From: Actinoplanes derwentensis
Lineage (GTDB): Bacteria > Actinomycetota > Actinomycetes > Mycobacteriales > Micromonosporaceae
Assembly: GCF_900104725.1 (NCBI RefSeq)
Contig: NZ_LT629758.1
Span: forward strand, 1,550,001-1,614,000
Direction: 5' to 3'
Length of the DNA stretch: 64,000 bases
The position numbers and the translations under genes are program-made. Of the stretch, positions 56,244 through 64,000 are shown piece by piece. The notes beneath the pieces were generated by a model that was not told where the DNA came from, did no database searches, and saw only the letters and a list, made by a program, of their open reading frames with translations. Every line of letters begins with the position of its first letter. Position 1 is the first letter of the stretch.

Positions 56244-57421
56244 GACGCCAGCACGGTGATCCGGCCGACCCATTTGGTCTGCAGAACGCCGGGCCGGTTC
56301 GGGGCGATCAGCCGTGCCGGGTAGCCGTGATCCAGGTGCAGCGGTTCGCCGCCCAACCGCAGCGCGACCAGGGTGAGCGGGTCACCGATGTGCTCGGCGG
56401 GCACGGTCGTGGACCGGTACCGCCCGCCCGTCTGCAGCGATTCCACCAGCACCGCGACCTGGTCCGGGTCGTCACCGGCCAGTGCGACCAGGTCACGTAG
56501 CCGCACTCCGGTCCACTGCCCGGTGGCGCTCCAGCCCTCGACGCAGGCGATCGGCAGTTCCGCGGTGTGCTGGGGCAGCGCCGCGAGGGCGGCGAGGTCC
56601 AGGTGCAGCTGTCGCCGTGTGCCGGTGACCACCAGCCGGTACGACGGATCCACCGCCAGGGCGGCGACCCCGGCTCGGCCGGCGGTCTTGTTGACCGGCA
56701 AGCCCTGCGGGCCGGCGCCGGGACCGAGGACCGCGAGGGCGGACAGCGGCCGGACGGTCTGGCCGGCCGTGGTCAGAGTGATCAACCCGGCGGCGGCCCC
56801 TACCGCGCCGAGGATCCGGCGCCGGTTCGGGTCCGCGACGGCGACGGTGCGGGCGGTGCGAACGACCGGCAGTTGCACGGCGATGTGCACCAGCAGCGCG
56901 CCGACCACCAGCCAGGCCACCCAGTAGTGCCCGGCGGTGAAGAAGAACGGCATCGGCGCATACCAGCGGGCGACGTTCAGGACACCGCTGACCACCTGGA
57001 ACAGGGCGGCGGCGACAAGTACCCCGACGCTCGCGCGTTCCGCCGCGTGGGCGATCGACCGGATCGGCGGCCAGACGAACAGGCGTGGATACACCGACCA
57101 CAGTTTCGCGCCGAGCAACGGCACCGTGGCCAGCCCGGTCGCCACGTGCACGCCCTGCGTGAACCGGTAGAGCCCGACGGGCCGCGACGGCCACCAGAAC
57201 CAGCCCGGCGGGTGCTGGACCAGATGACTGATCAGGCCGGTCGCGAAGCAGACGGCGAAACTCACCCCGAGCGCGATACCGAGCAGGCTGGTGAGCCGGG
57301 TCGATCGCAGCGCCGAGCCGAAGCGTCCGGGGCGGAACGGTCCCCGCCGCAGTGCCTCCGGCGGCGCGGGCACCGGGGCCCGCAACCATCGGCTCAACAG
57401 GCGGTCAGAGTGGCGAACCAT
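56240..57421 (-). CDS. Cytochrome-b-like membrane domain fused to molybdopterin oxidoreductase domain
   Basis: 393 residues. The first about 180 hold four to five helices with spaced His (SHLVQHPPGWFW, GVHVATGL, TAGHYWVAW, HIAVQL), like cytochrome b561/formate-dehydrogenase gamma proteins. The C-terminal about 170 residues are a sulfite-oxidase-type Moco domain with the ligating Cys in IACVEGWSATGQWTGVRL and DHGYPARLIAPNRPGVLQTK. N-in, domain likely extracytoplasmic. The start overlaps the methyltransferase end by 28 bp. Confidence 0.87.
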   Translation of the reverse strand: MVRHSDRLLSRWLRAPVPAPPEALRRGPFRPGRFGSALRSTRLTSLLGIALGVSFAVCFATGLISHLVQHPPGWFWWPSRPVGLYRFTQGVHVATGLATVPLLGAKLWSVYPRLFVWPPIRSIAHAAERASVGVLVAAALFQVVSGVLNVARWYAPMPFFFTAGHYWVAWLVVGALLVHIAVQLPVVRTARTVAVADPNRRRILGAVGAAAGLITLTTAGQTVRPLSALAVLGPGAGPQGLPVNKTAGRAGVAALAVDPSYRLVVTGTRRQLHLDLAALAALPQHTAELPIACVEGWSATGQWTGVRLRDLVALAGDDPDQVAVLVESLQTGGRYRSTTVPAEHIGDPLTLVALRLGGEPLHLDHGYPARLIAPNRPGVLQTKWVGRITVLAS

Positions 57422-58035
57422 CGACCGGCCTCCGTCCCGGTGCTGAGGACGCGCATGTCGGCCGCCGAGGCCAGGGTGGGAAGGTCGTCGACCGGAACAC
57501 AGGCCCACGGCAGGGGACCGCCCTGCCCGGCCGGGGTCTGCACCGTCGCGATGCCGGACCAGGCGGGAGTGCCGGGCGGCGCCAGTTCGGCGTGCAGGCG
57601 CCCGCCGGGTCCCAGCAGCTCGCGACATCGGAGCAGGAGCCGGTGCGGGTCACCGCCGATGCCGATGTTGCCGTCGGCCAGCAGCAGGTGCGGCCAGCGG
57701 CCGGTGCCGGGCACCGGGTCGAAGACGTCGCGTTGCAGCGCGATCGCGCCGCGGCGGCGGGCCAGGCGGACCGCGGTGGCGCTGATGTCGATGCCGAGCG
57801 CCGGGTGCCCGGCGCCGGTCAGCGCGCCGGTGAGCCGGCCGGGACCGCAGCCGACGTCGAGGGTCGCGCCGGTGCAGCGGTCGAGCAGCGCCGCGTCGCC
57901 GGCGAGGACGTCCTGGCACCAGGCGGTCGGGTCGAACCGGAGCATGCTGCCGCTGGCATGCCGGGCGGTGAACGCGGCGGGAACGCCGGCCACCGCCCGG
58001 TTGATGGCGGCGTCGAAGACCGCGATGGCGGTCAC
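57394..58035 (-). CDS. SAM-dependent methyltransferase
   Basis: 213 residues, GTG start at 58035 (VTAIAVFDAAINRAVAGVPA) overlapping the previous stop. Class I motif I is LDVGCGPGRLTGAL, motif II around GIDISATAVRLARRRGA. Substrate unknown; its operon partners suggest a glycan or lipid intermediate. Confidence 0.87.
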   Translation of the reverse strand: MTAIAVFDAAINRAVAGVPAAFTARHASGSMLRFDPTAWCQDVLAGDAALLDRCTGATLDVGCGPGRLTGALTGAGHPALGIDISATAVRLARRRGAIALQRDVFDPVPGTGRWPHLLLADGNIGIGGDPHRLLLRCRELLGPGGRLHAELAPPGTPAWSGIATVQTPAGQGGPLPWACVPVDDLPTLASAADMRVLSTGTEAGRWFATLTAC

Positions 58036-58682
58036 CGGGCGACCGTCGCCGGTGCCGGCAGTTCGGTGGCGACGGCACGAGCGAAACGGCTGTCCGCCGG
58101 GCATCGGGCGGCCACCTCGTAGGCGTCGGCCGCGGTGTCCACATCACGCAGGGGCGGCAGCAGGTGTAAGCGCAGACCACGGCGGCGCAGCGCGGTCAGT
58201 GTCTGCCGTCCGGTGGCCGGCGTGGAGGTGGGGATGGCACGCAGGATCTCGGCATGACCGGGATCGCGCAGGCCCAGTGCCCACCAGCCGCCGTCGTCGG
58301 CCGGCCCCAGCACCGCGTCCACGCCGCTGAGCAGCCGCAGCGCCCGGTCGAGGTGATCGGCGGTGAGTTGTGGGGTGTCCATGCCGATCAGGACGGTGGC
58401 GGTACCCGGGGCCCGGGTGTCGGCGAACGCGTTGGCGAGGCGGTCGCCGAGCGGGCCGCCGCGCTGAGCGACCGTCGTCCAGCCCGCCGGCACCGGATAG
58501 GCGCCGTCGACGACCAGGATCCGGGCGCCGGACGCGGCTGTCGCGACCGTGTCGATGGTGTCGGCCAATGCGGCGGCGGCGATCACGGCCGCCTGGCCGG
58601 GAGTGCACGGTGGGCACAGTCGCGTCTTGACCCGCCCCGGCACCGGGGCCTTGGCCATCACCAGGATCTGGGCGGCGCTCAT
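58032..58682 (-). CDS. DUF2064/TIGR04282 nucleotidyl- or glycosyltransferase-like protein
   Basis: 216 residues. MSAAQILVMAKAPVPGRVKT is the typical start (KAPxPGxxKTRL), with GMDTPQLTADHLDRAL and LGPADDGGWWALGL, matching the GT-A-like DUF2064 family. Overlaps both neighbours by 4 bp. Confidence 0.9.
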   Translation of the reverse strand: MSAAQILVMAKAPVPGRVKTRLCPPCTPGQAAVIAAAALADTIDTVATAASGARILVVDGAYPVPAGWTTVAQRGGPLGDRLANAFADTRAPGTATVLIGMDTPQLTADHLDRALRLLSGVDAVLGPADDGGWWALGLRDPGHAEILRAIPTSTPATGRQTLTALRRRGLRLHLLPPLRDVDTAADAYEVAARCPADSRFARAVATELPAPATVAR

Positions 58683-59338
58683 CGGGCCAGCACCGCGCTC
58701 ATGTCGCGGACGGCCCGGACCGTGCCGAGGACGGTGCCGGTCACCTTGGAGCGGGTGCCGGCTGCCCGTGGGTGGTAGTCGACGTCCATCTCGACCACCC
58801 GCCACCCGGCCCGCCCCGCCTCGATCAGCAACTCCAGCGGATAACCGAACCGGCGGTCGCGCAGTCCCAGCGCCAGCAGATCGTCGCGGCGTACCGCCCG
58901 GATCGGCCCGATGTCGTGCACGTCGAGACCGGTCGTGCGGCGCAGCCGGCGGGCGAGAACGGCGTTGGCGACCCGCGCGTGCAGCGGCCACACCCCGGCC
59001 GCCACCGGACGACGCCGGCCGGTGCCCAACTGGGCCACACCGCGCCGGACCGGATCGGCCAGCCGGGGCAGCTGCGCCGGATCGAAGGAGCCGTCGGCGT
59101 CCATCACGCACACCACCCCGTCATCCGGGCCGGCCGCCAGCACACCGGCGTGCACCGCCGCCCCGTATCCGGGTTCGGTCACACTGATCACCTCGGCGCC
59201 GTACGCGCGGGCCACCGCGGCCGAGCCGTCGGTCGAGCCGTTGTCCACCACGATCGGCCGGTAGCCGGCCGGCATCCGGGACAGCAGGCCGGGCAGGGCC
59301 GCGGCCTCGTTCCGGCAGGGAAGCACCACATCGGTCAT
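58679..59338 (-). CDS. Family 2 glycosyltransferase
   Basis: 219 residues. VVLPCRNEAAALPGLLSRMP, VDNGSTDGSAAVARAYGAEV, CVMDADGSFDPAQLPRLADP (DxD) and GPIRAVRRDDLLAL: polyprenyl-phosphate sugar transferase (DPM1-like) type. First gene of the operon behind the divergent repeat-bearing promoter. Confidence 0.93.
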   Translation of the reverse strand: MTDVVLPCRNEAAALPGLLSRMPAGYRPIVVDNGSTDGSAAVARAYGAEVISVTEPGYGAAVHAGVLAAGPDDGVVCVMDADGSFDPAQLPRLADPVRRGVAQLGTGRRRPVAAGVWPLHARVANAVLARRLRRTTGLDVHDIGPIRAVRRDDLLALGLRDRRFGYPLELLIEAGRAGWRVVEMDVDYHPRAAGTRSKVTGTVLGTVRAVRDMSAVLAR

Positions 59339-59373
59339 ACAGCGGACGCTAGAACGCGATCGGCCGGCAAATC

Positions 59374-59441
59374 CTTACCTGGCGATGACGAGATCTTACG
59401 AAACGATGACGTGCCCCGGGAGTTCTTACGATCCGCTGACG
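59374..59441. promoter_or_regulatory. Three phased 17-bp direct repeats in a divergent promoter
   Basis: CTTACCTGGCGATGACG at 59374, CTTACGAAACGATGACG at 59395, CTTACGATCCGCTGACG at 59425. Starts are 21 and 30 bp apart, about two and three helical turns, so all lie on one face of the DNA, the usual layout for OmpR/PhoB-type regulators. It lies between the GT2-led operon (containing an OmpR-type regulator) and the epimerase gene. Confidence 0.7.
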
Positions 59442-59492
59442 GCCCGCCGTGACGTGGGCTTTCGGCCCGGTTCTGGTTCTACCGTCGGCGCC

Positions 59493-60542
59493 GTGACCCA
59501 CGTACTCGTGACCGGTGGAGCCGGTTTCATCGGAACCCATGTCGTAGCCGCCCTGCATGACGCCGGCCATCAGGTGACCGTCGTCGACGCGGGCCATCCC
59601 GGCGCGCATCGCACGCCACTGCCGGACACCGTGGCGGGAGCCCCGCTGCACCGGTTCGATCTGCGCGACCAGGCGGCGGTCGCGGGTGTCCTTGCCGGTG
59701 TCGACGTCGTGGTTCACCAGGCCGCCATGGTGGGACTCGGGGTGGACCTCGACGACCTGCCCGAGTACGTCGGCTGCAACGACCTCGGCACCGCCGTCCT
59801 GCTCACCGAGATGGCCCGCGCCGGCATCCACCGGCTCGTACTGGCCAGTTCCATGGTCGTCTACGGCGAAGGCGCCTACACCTGCCCGCGGCACGGCGCG
59901 GTACACCCCGCGCCACGGACGGTCGCGGACCTGACCGCCGGACGGTTCGAGCCACCGTGCGCCACCTGCGGCACCCCGTTGGAACCCGGCCTGGTCGGCG
60001 AGGAGACACCCTTGGACCCCCGCAGCGTGTACGCCGCGACGAAGGTCGCCCAGGAACACCTGACCGCGGCGTGGTCCCGGCAGACCGGCGGCACCACCGT
60101 GGCGCTGCGATACCACAACGTGTACGGGCCGGGAATGCCCCGCGACACCCCGTACAGCGGCGTCGCCGCGATCTTCCGGTCCGCGCTGCAAGCCGGCCGG
60201 CCGCCGCGCGTGTTCGAGGACGGCGGGCAGCGCCGCGACTTCGTGCACGTCCGCGACGTGGCGGCCGCCAACCTCGCCGCGGTGAACGCGACCGGTACGC
60301 GTACCGGCTGGCGCGCCTACAACATCGCCTCCGGCCGTCCGGCCACCGTCGGGCAGATGGCCGCCGAACTGGCCCGAGCCGCGGGCGGCCCGCCTCCGGT
60401 CGTCACCGGCGAGTTCCGGCTCGGCGACGTCCGGCACGTGGTCGCCTCGCCGTCCCGGGCCCGGACCGAACTGGGGCTGTCGGCCACCGTGAGCCTCGCC
60501 GACGGCATCACCGAGTTCGCCTCCGCCGCACTGCGCGGATGA
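59493..60542 (+). CDS. NAD-dependent sugar-nucleotide epimerase (dTDP-L-rhamnose 4-epimerase-like)
   Basis: 349 residues, GTG start at 59493 (VTHVLVTGGAGFIGTHVVAA, GxxGxxG). Catalytic YAATK and LYHNVYGPGMPRD-type segments (RYHNVYGPGM). A four-Cys/His insert, CPRHG ... CATCGTPL, is as in dTDP-6-deoxysugar epimerases of the WbiB/TylD type. It overlaps the following membrane gene by 4 bp. Confidence 0.85.
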   Translation: MTHVLVTGGAGFIGTHVVAALHDAGHQVTVVDAGHPGAHRTPLPDTVAGAPLHRFDLRDQAAVAGVLAGVDVVVHQAAMVGLGVDLDDLPEYVGCNDLGTAVLLTEMARAGIHRLVLASSMVVYGEGAYTCPRHGAVHPAPRTVADLTAGRFEPPCATCGTPLEPGLVGEETPLDPRSVYAATKVAQEHLTAAWSRQTGGTTVALRYHNVYGPGMPRDTPYSGVAAIFRSALQAGRPPRVFEDGGQRRDFVHVRDVAAANLAAVNATGTRTGWRAYNIASGRPATVGQMAAELARAAGGPPPVVTGEFRLGDVRHVVASPSRARTELGLSATVSLADGITEFASAALRG

Positions 60543-61858
60543 ACCGCCGGACCCGGCCGGCCCGCGCCGACCTGATCGCCGCCGCCCTCGCCGCCGGACT
60601 GTTCGCGGTGGCCGCGATCACCGGCGGGGTGCTGTACCTGCTGGGCCGGCCGGTGCACGCCAGCACCGCGCCCCTGTTCGCGCACTGGCTGCCGCACATC
60701 GGCCCCGGCACACCGTTCGCCCTGCTGACAGCCGTGCTGGTCTGGTGGCGAGGGCCGGCGCTGGCGGCCCGGCTCTCCTGGCGGCCGTTGCTGGCCCTGT
60801 CCTACCTGACCGCCGTGGCCTGGACGTCGTCACTCGCGCTGATCGACGGCTGGCAGCGTGGTGTCGCCGGCCGGCTGACCACCGAGCACGAATACCTGCA
60901 CGAGGTCCCCGGCATCACCGACATCCCCGCCACCCTGGCCGGATTCACCACCCGCATCCTCGACTTCCAGCCGGACTCCTGGACCACCCATGTGTCGGCT
61001 CATCCGCCGGGTGCCCTGCTCGTCTTCGTCTGGCTCGACCGGGCCGGACTCGGCGGCGGCGCCTGGGCCGGTGTGCTGTGCGTCCTGGTGGCGGGCCTGG
61101 TAGCGGTCGCGGTACCGCACACGGTCCGGGTGCTCGGTACCGACGAGGCGGCCCGCGCCGTGGTGCCGTTCACGGTGCTGTTCCCCGGTGCGGTCTGGGC
61201 CGGGGTATCGGCGGACGGACTGTTCGCGGGCGTGACGGCCACCGGTGTCGCCCTGCTGGCACACGCCGTAGCCCGCGGGCGTGCGACGGCCGCGGTCGCC
61301 GGGGGAGTGCTGCTGGCGTTCGGCTGCTACCTGTCGTACGGCCTCGTCCTGATCGGTGTCGTCGCCCTGGCCGTCGTCGTCCTGGCCGGCGCGCACCGGC
61401 GTACCGCGGGCTGGGCGCTGGCCGGGGCGGCGCCGATCGTGGTCGCGTTCACCGCGGCCGGGTTCTCCTGGCTGACCGGCTACCACCTGATCGTCGAGCG
61501 CTACTACCAGGGTGTCGCCGCCGACCGTTCCTACGGCTACTGGGTCTGGGCCAACCTCGCGCTGTTGGCCGTCGCCGCCGGTCCCGCCGCGGCGGTGATC
61601 CTGCGCCGAGCGGTGACGGCCGCGCGCCCGCGTGCCCGCGACGCCGTCTGGGTTCTGCCGCTCGCCGCCACGACGGCGATCATCGCCGCTGACCTGTCGG
61701 GATACAGCAAAGCCGAGGTGGAACGGATCTGGCTGCCCTTCACGGTGTGGCTGATGTCCGGTGCGGCTCTGATCCCGCCCGCCGACCGGCGTATCTGGCT
61801 CGCGGTGCAGGCGGCGGTGGCCCTGGCGGTCAACCACCTGGTCCTGACGGTCTGGTAG
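60539..61858 (+). CDS. Polytopic GT-C-like membrane protein
   Basis: 439 residues with about eleven hydrophobic helices. N-terminal loop contains HEYLHEVPGITDIPATLAGF and SAHPPGALLVFVWLDR; acidic residues in the first periplasmic loop and a WLPFTVWLM near the end resemble polyprenol-sugar dependent mannosyl/arabinosyl transferases. Likely uses the sugar made by the epimerase. ATGA overlap with it. Confidence 0.75.
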   Translation: MNRRTRPARADLIAAALAAGLFAVAAITGGVLYLLGRPVHASTAPLFAHWLPHIGPGTPFALLTAVLVWWRGPALAARLSWRPLLALSYLTAVAWTSSLALIDGWQRGVAGRLTTEHEYLHEVPGITDIPATLAGFTTRILDFQPDSWTTHVSAHPPGALLVFVWLDRAGLGGGAWAGVLCVLVAGLVAVAVPHTVRVLGTDEAARAVVPFTVLFPGAVWAGVSADGLFAGVTATGVALLAHAVARGRATAAVAGGVLLAFGCYLSYGLVLIGVVALAVVVLAGAHRRTAGWALAGAAPIVVAFTAAGFSWLTGYHLIVERYYQGVAADRSYGYWVWANLALLAVAAGPAAAVILRRAVTAARPRARDAVWVLPLAATTAIIAADLSGYSKAEVERIWLPFTVWLMSGAALIPPADRRIWLAVQAAVALAVNHLVLTVW

Positions 61859-61923
61859 CCGCTCCACCAGTTATCGCCGACCTGCATCAACATCGGCCAA
61901 AGCTGTTCCTGACGCCCGCCGCG

Positions 61924-63171
61924 TCAGCGGTGCAGGTAGGCGGCCAGGCCGCCGAGTTCCTCACTGGCGATGAAGACCGACCGCACGTTGATGATCGCTT
62001 CCTCGACGTGCGCGTGGCAGCCCCAGGCCGCGTCGCCCCACGAGTCGGCGACCTTGAGTTCGGCCGGTGCGCCGCATCCGGCGGCGCCGCCGAGCTGGCA
62101 GCGTTCCGGGTGCGGGGCGGCGGCCTGTGCGGCCGCGGCGGCGCGCATCTGCGCGGTGAGTTCGGCGGCGGCGGTGGCGCGCTGCTCGGCGTCGGCGCGC
62201 AGGCGCTGTTCGGAACGGACCGTCCGGGCCAGTTCGTCGTGGGCGGCTCTGGCCCGGGCCTCGGCGGTCTGTTTCGCCTGTTCGATGTGGTGGCGCTCGA
62301 TGGCCAGCGCGGCGGTGCCGGCGAACAGGTGGGCGAGGGCTAGGTCGGTGTCCTGCGGGACGCGGGGTGTGCGGTGGTACATGGCGAAGGTGCCCAGCAG
62401 GGCACCATCCCGGGCCAGGATCGGGGTGGACCAGCAGGCGGCGAGTTCGGCCTGCTCGGCCAGGTCCCGGAAGTCGGTCCAGAACGGGTCGGTGGTGATG
62501 TCGGTGACGATGACCGGCTCACGGCGGTGGGCGGCGGTGCCGCAGGAGCCGACGCCTTCGCCGGTGGCGATGCCGTCGATGGCCTGGTTGTAGAAGTCGG
62601 GCAGGCTGGGCGCGGCACCGTGCCGCAGGTGCCGGCCGTCGGGGTCGGCGAGCAGGACGGAGACGAGCACCTCCCGCGGGGCCAGGGTCTCGATGCTGCG
62701 GGCCATCCCGTCGAGCACCTCGGCCAGCGGCGCCTGGCGGGCGATCTGTTCGAGCAGGGCCCGGTGTTCGGCCGTCAGTCGCTGGGCGTGTTTGACCTGG
62801 GTGGTCTCCACGCCGATCATCCGGATCCCGGTCACCGTGCCGCCGACGTCGCGGTGGGGCTCGTAGGTGAAGTCGAAGAACGTCTCCCGCACGTGCGGGC
62901 CGGTGCCCAGCAGCACCCGGGCGTCCCGGCCGGTGTACGGCTCCCCGGTGCGGTAGACCTGGTCCAGCAGGGCGAGGAAGCCCTGGTCGGCCAGTTCCGG
63001 TAGGAGTTCGGCGAGCGGTATCCCGGTGCGGGCCCGGTCGGCGCCGATGGCGGCGAAGAACGCCGGGTTCGCGCTCTCCACCACGTGCGAGGGCCCGGTG
63101 AGCGCGGCGAAGACGGCGATGGACTGCCCGAACAGGGTCCGCATGTCGTCGGTGCCCGATACCGCTGTCAT
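61924..63171 (-). CDS. PAS-GAF sensory protein
   Basis: 415 residues. PAS-like domain (about 15-130), GAF domain (about 150-290; SCGTAAHRREPVIVTDITTD, CWSTPILARDGALLGTFAMY), then a coiled coil (QTAEARARAAHDELARTVRS) and a short unusual C-terminus with Cys/His (PERCQLGGAAGCGAPAELK, AWGCHAHVEEA). No output kinase or GGDEF: the C-terminus is the likely output or partner-binding part. Confidence 0.83.
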   Translation of the reverse strand: MTAVSGTDDMRTLFGQSIAVFAALTGPSHVVESANPAFFAAIGADRARTGIPLAELLPELADQGFLALLDQVYRTGEPYTGRDARVLLGTGPHVRETFFDFTYEPHRDVGGTVTGIRMIGVETTQVKHAQRLTAEHRALLEQIARQAPLAEVLDGMARSIETLAPREVLVSVLLADPDGRHLRHGAAPSLPDFYNQAIDGIATGEGVGSCGTAAHRREPVIVTDITTDPFWTDFRDLAEQAELAACWSTPILARDGALLGTFAMYHRTPRVPQDTDLALAHLFAGTAALAIERHHIEQAKQTAEARARAAHDELARTVRSEQRLRADAEQRATAAAELTAQMRAAAAAQAAAPHPERCQLGGAAGCGAPAELKVADSWGDAAWGCHAHVEEAIINVRSVFIASEELGGLAAYLHR

Positions 63172-63359
63172 GCTGTGGCCTGCCCGTCGTCGTGATGGTT
63201 GCTCAACGGCAAATGATGGTGGTCAGACTACGCAGGGGTCGGCGTACCGCATCTCGGCCTCCGCCTCCCCGGCGAGATGTGACGGCCATCACATCCACTG
63301 TGGTGCAACCTTTTTCGTGGTTGTCACCGTTCCACCTCCGTCAAAGGAGGCTGACGATC

Positions 63360-63893
63360 TTGAATGTCGAGGAAGAGGAAGGGTTTCGCCAGTTCGTCGC
63401 GGCTCAGCTGGGCCCGCTGCGCAAACTGGCCTACCTGACTTGCGGTAACTGGCACACGGCCGAAGACGCCGTGGCCACCGCCTTGGCCAAGCTGTACCCG
63501 CGCTGGCCCAAGCTCGACCGTCCCGACCTGTACGCCAAGACGATGGTGTACCGGGCCGCAGTCGACGAGGTGCGCCGGCCCTGGCGCCGGGAACGTTCGG
63601 CCGGCGACGAGATACCGGAGGTCGTCCTGCACGACCCGTCGACTGCCACCGACGACCGGATCCGGATCCAGGCGGCCTTGCGTGCCGTGCCCCGCAAGCA
63701 GCGGGTCGCGCTGATCCTTCGCTACTACCTCGGGATGAGCCTCGAGGAGAGCGCGGGGGTCCTCGGGGTCTCCGTCGGCACTGCCAAGAGCCAGACGTCG
63801 CGAGGGCTGTCGCGCCTTCGTGAGGTTCTGGCCACCGAGAGAATCGACCTGCAGGTCGCGGATGTTGAGGAGTTGTCCCGTGCGGTTGCATGA
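63360..63893 (+). CDS. SigE-type ECF sigma factor
   Basis: 177 residues from TTG 63360, with AAAGGAGG 9 bases upstream (a strong site deciding the start). Region 2: EGFRQFVAAQLGPLRKLAYL, HTAEDAVATALAKLYPRWPK; region 4: LRYYLGMSLEESAGVLGVSV and GTAKSQTSRGLSRLRE. Actinobacterial SigE-like (ECF41/SACCHARO-type) family, with an adjacent membrane or soluble partner. Confidence 0.93.
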   Translation: MNVEEEEGFRQFVAAQLGPLRKLAYLTCGNWHTAEDAVATALAKLYPRWPKLDRPDLYAKTMVYRAAVDEVRRPWRRERSAGDEIPEVVLHDPSTATDDRIRIQAALRAVPRKQRVALILRYYLGMSLEESAGVLGVSVGTAKSQTSRGLSRLREVLATERIDLQVADVEELSRAVA

Positions 63894-64000
63894 GGTGGTG
63901 GATCTGGCGACGTCGGGCGCGCCGCCGGACCGGAACACGATCGACGAGATCGTCGGCAAGGGCCGCAGGGTGCAGCGTCGCCGGCGGGCCGGTTTCGCCG
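63880..64000 (+). CDS. Anti-sigma factor-like gene, cut by the window end
   Basis: GTG at 63880 overlaps the sigma stop by 14 bp and has GAGGAG upstream. Visible product LHEVVDLATSGAPPDRNTID then EIVGKGRRVQRRRRAGFA: a basic stretch before a probable transmembrane helix, as in the anti-sigma partners of this ECF group. Incomplete. Confidence 0.7.
   Translation, partial: MRLHEVVDLATSGAPPDRNTIDEIVGKGRRVQRRRRAGFA

Noticed and set aside
1..64000. CRISPR arrays, tRNA or rRNA genes, integrase with att sites
   Set aside because: No regularly spaced repeats, cloverleaf or rRNA sequence, and no integrase gene was recognised, so the island is not called an integrative element.

Overview
The window is high-GC DNA with the gene style of a filamentous actinomycete: GTG and TTG starts, 4-bp ATGA/GTGA gene overlaps, SARP (AfsR-type) regulators, MEDS-domain signalling proteins and many two-component and ECF sigma systems. 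A Micromonosporaceae or Actinoplanes-like host is my inference; there is no rRNA or tRNA to anchor it. Apart from one mobile-element-rich island the gene order looks like ordinary chromosome.

Left part (1-9.4 kb): the end of a sugar ABC uptake operon (MalG-type permease plus GH1 beta-glucosidase), a membrane GGDEF-EAL protein, a five-gene minus-strand operon (ECF sigma, zinc-finger anti-sigma, ABC ATPase, ABC permease, small membrane protein) and a MazG-like pyrophosphohydrolase. Stress block (9.4-20.5 kb): two P-type cation ATPases, an Acg-like nitroreductase, phosphoketolase, a DoxX-like protein and a universal stress protein. This gene set recalls the DosR/OsdR hypoxia-dormancy regulons of mycobacteria and streptomycetes. 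It ends in a small membrane gene whose frame breaks at a perfect 34-bp palindrome. Next (20.5-25.6 kb) come a conserved unknown, a GNAT fragment joined to an FtsX-like ectodomain protein, a MEDS-STAS / MEDS-ATPase gene pair and a NERD-like protein.

Accessory island (about 25.9-47.7 kb): this is the most unusual part. Two inverted copies of an approximately 480-residue protein with a degenerate caspase-like N-terminal half flank about 14 kb. Their last 406 bp are almost identical, including at synonymous sites, although the middles have diverged. Between them an AfsR-like SARP/NB-ARC/TPR gene lies in three pieces. A TetR-controlled oxidoreductase cassette splits its Walker A motif. A TnpB element and an IS3 element split the NB-ARC half. 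The insertions are nested: an IS1182 element sits in the terminal hairpin of the TnpB element (6-bp target duplication), and an IS256 element sits in the right end of that IS1182 (8-bp target duplication). The rest of the island holds a secreted HExxHxxGxxH zincin, secreted or calcium-loop small proteins, an intact IS30, an IS30 remnant and a protease propeptide gene with an in-frame TGA.

Right part (47.7-64 kb): a lipoprotein and a strong bidirectional terminator; a MacA/MacB-like efflux operon divergent from its OmpR-type two-component system; a seven-gene operon joining GT2, DUF2064 transferase, methyltransferase, cytochrome-b/molybdopterin oxidoreductase, a small membrane protein and a second two-component pair, divergent from a dTDP-sugar epimerase plus GT-C-like membrane protein. 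Three helically phased 17-bp direct repeats lie in that divergent promoter. The window ends with a PAS-GAF protein and a SigE-type ECF sigma/anti-sigma pair cut by the window edge.

No CRISPR array, tRNA or rRNA was recognised.
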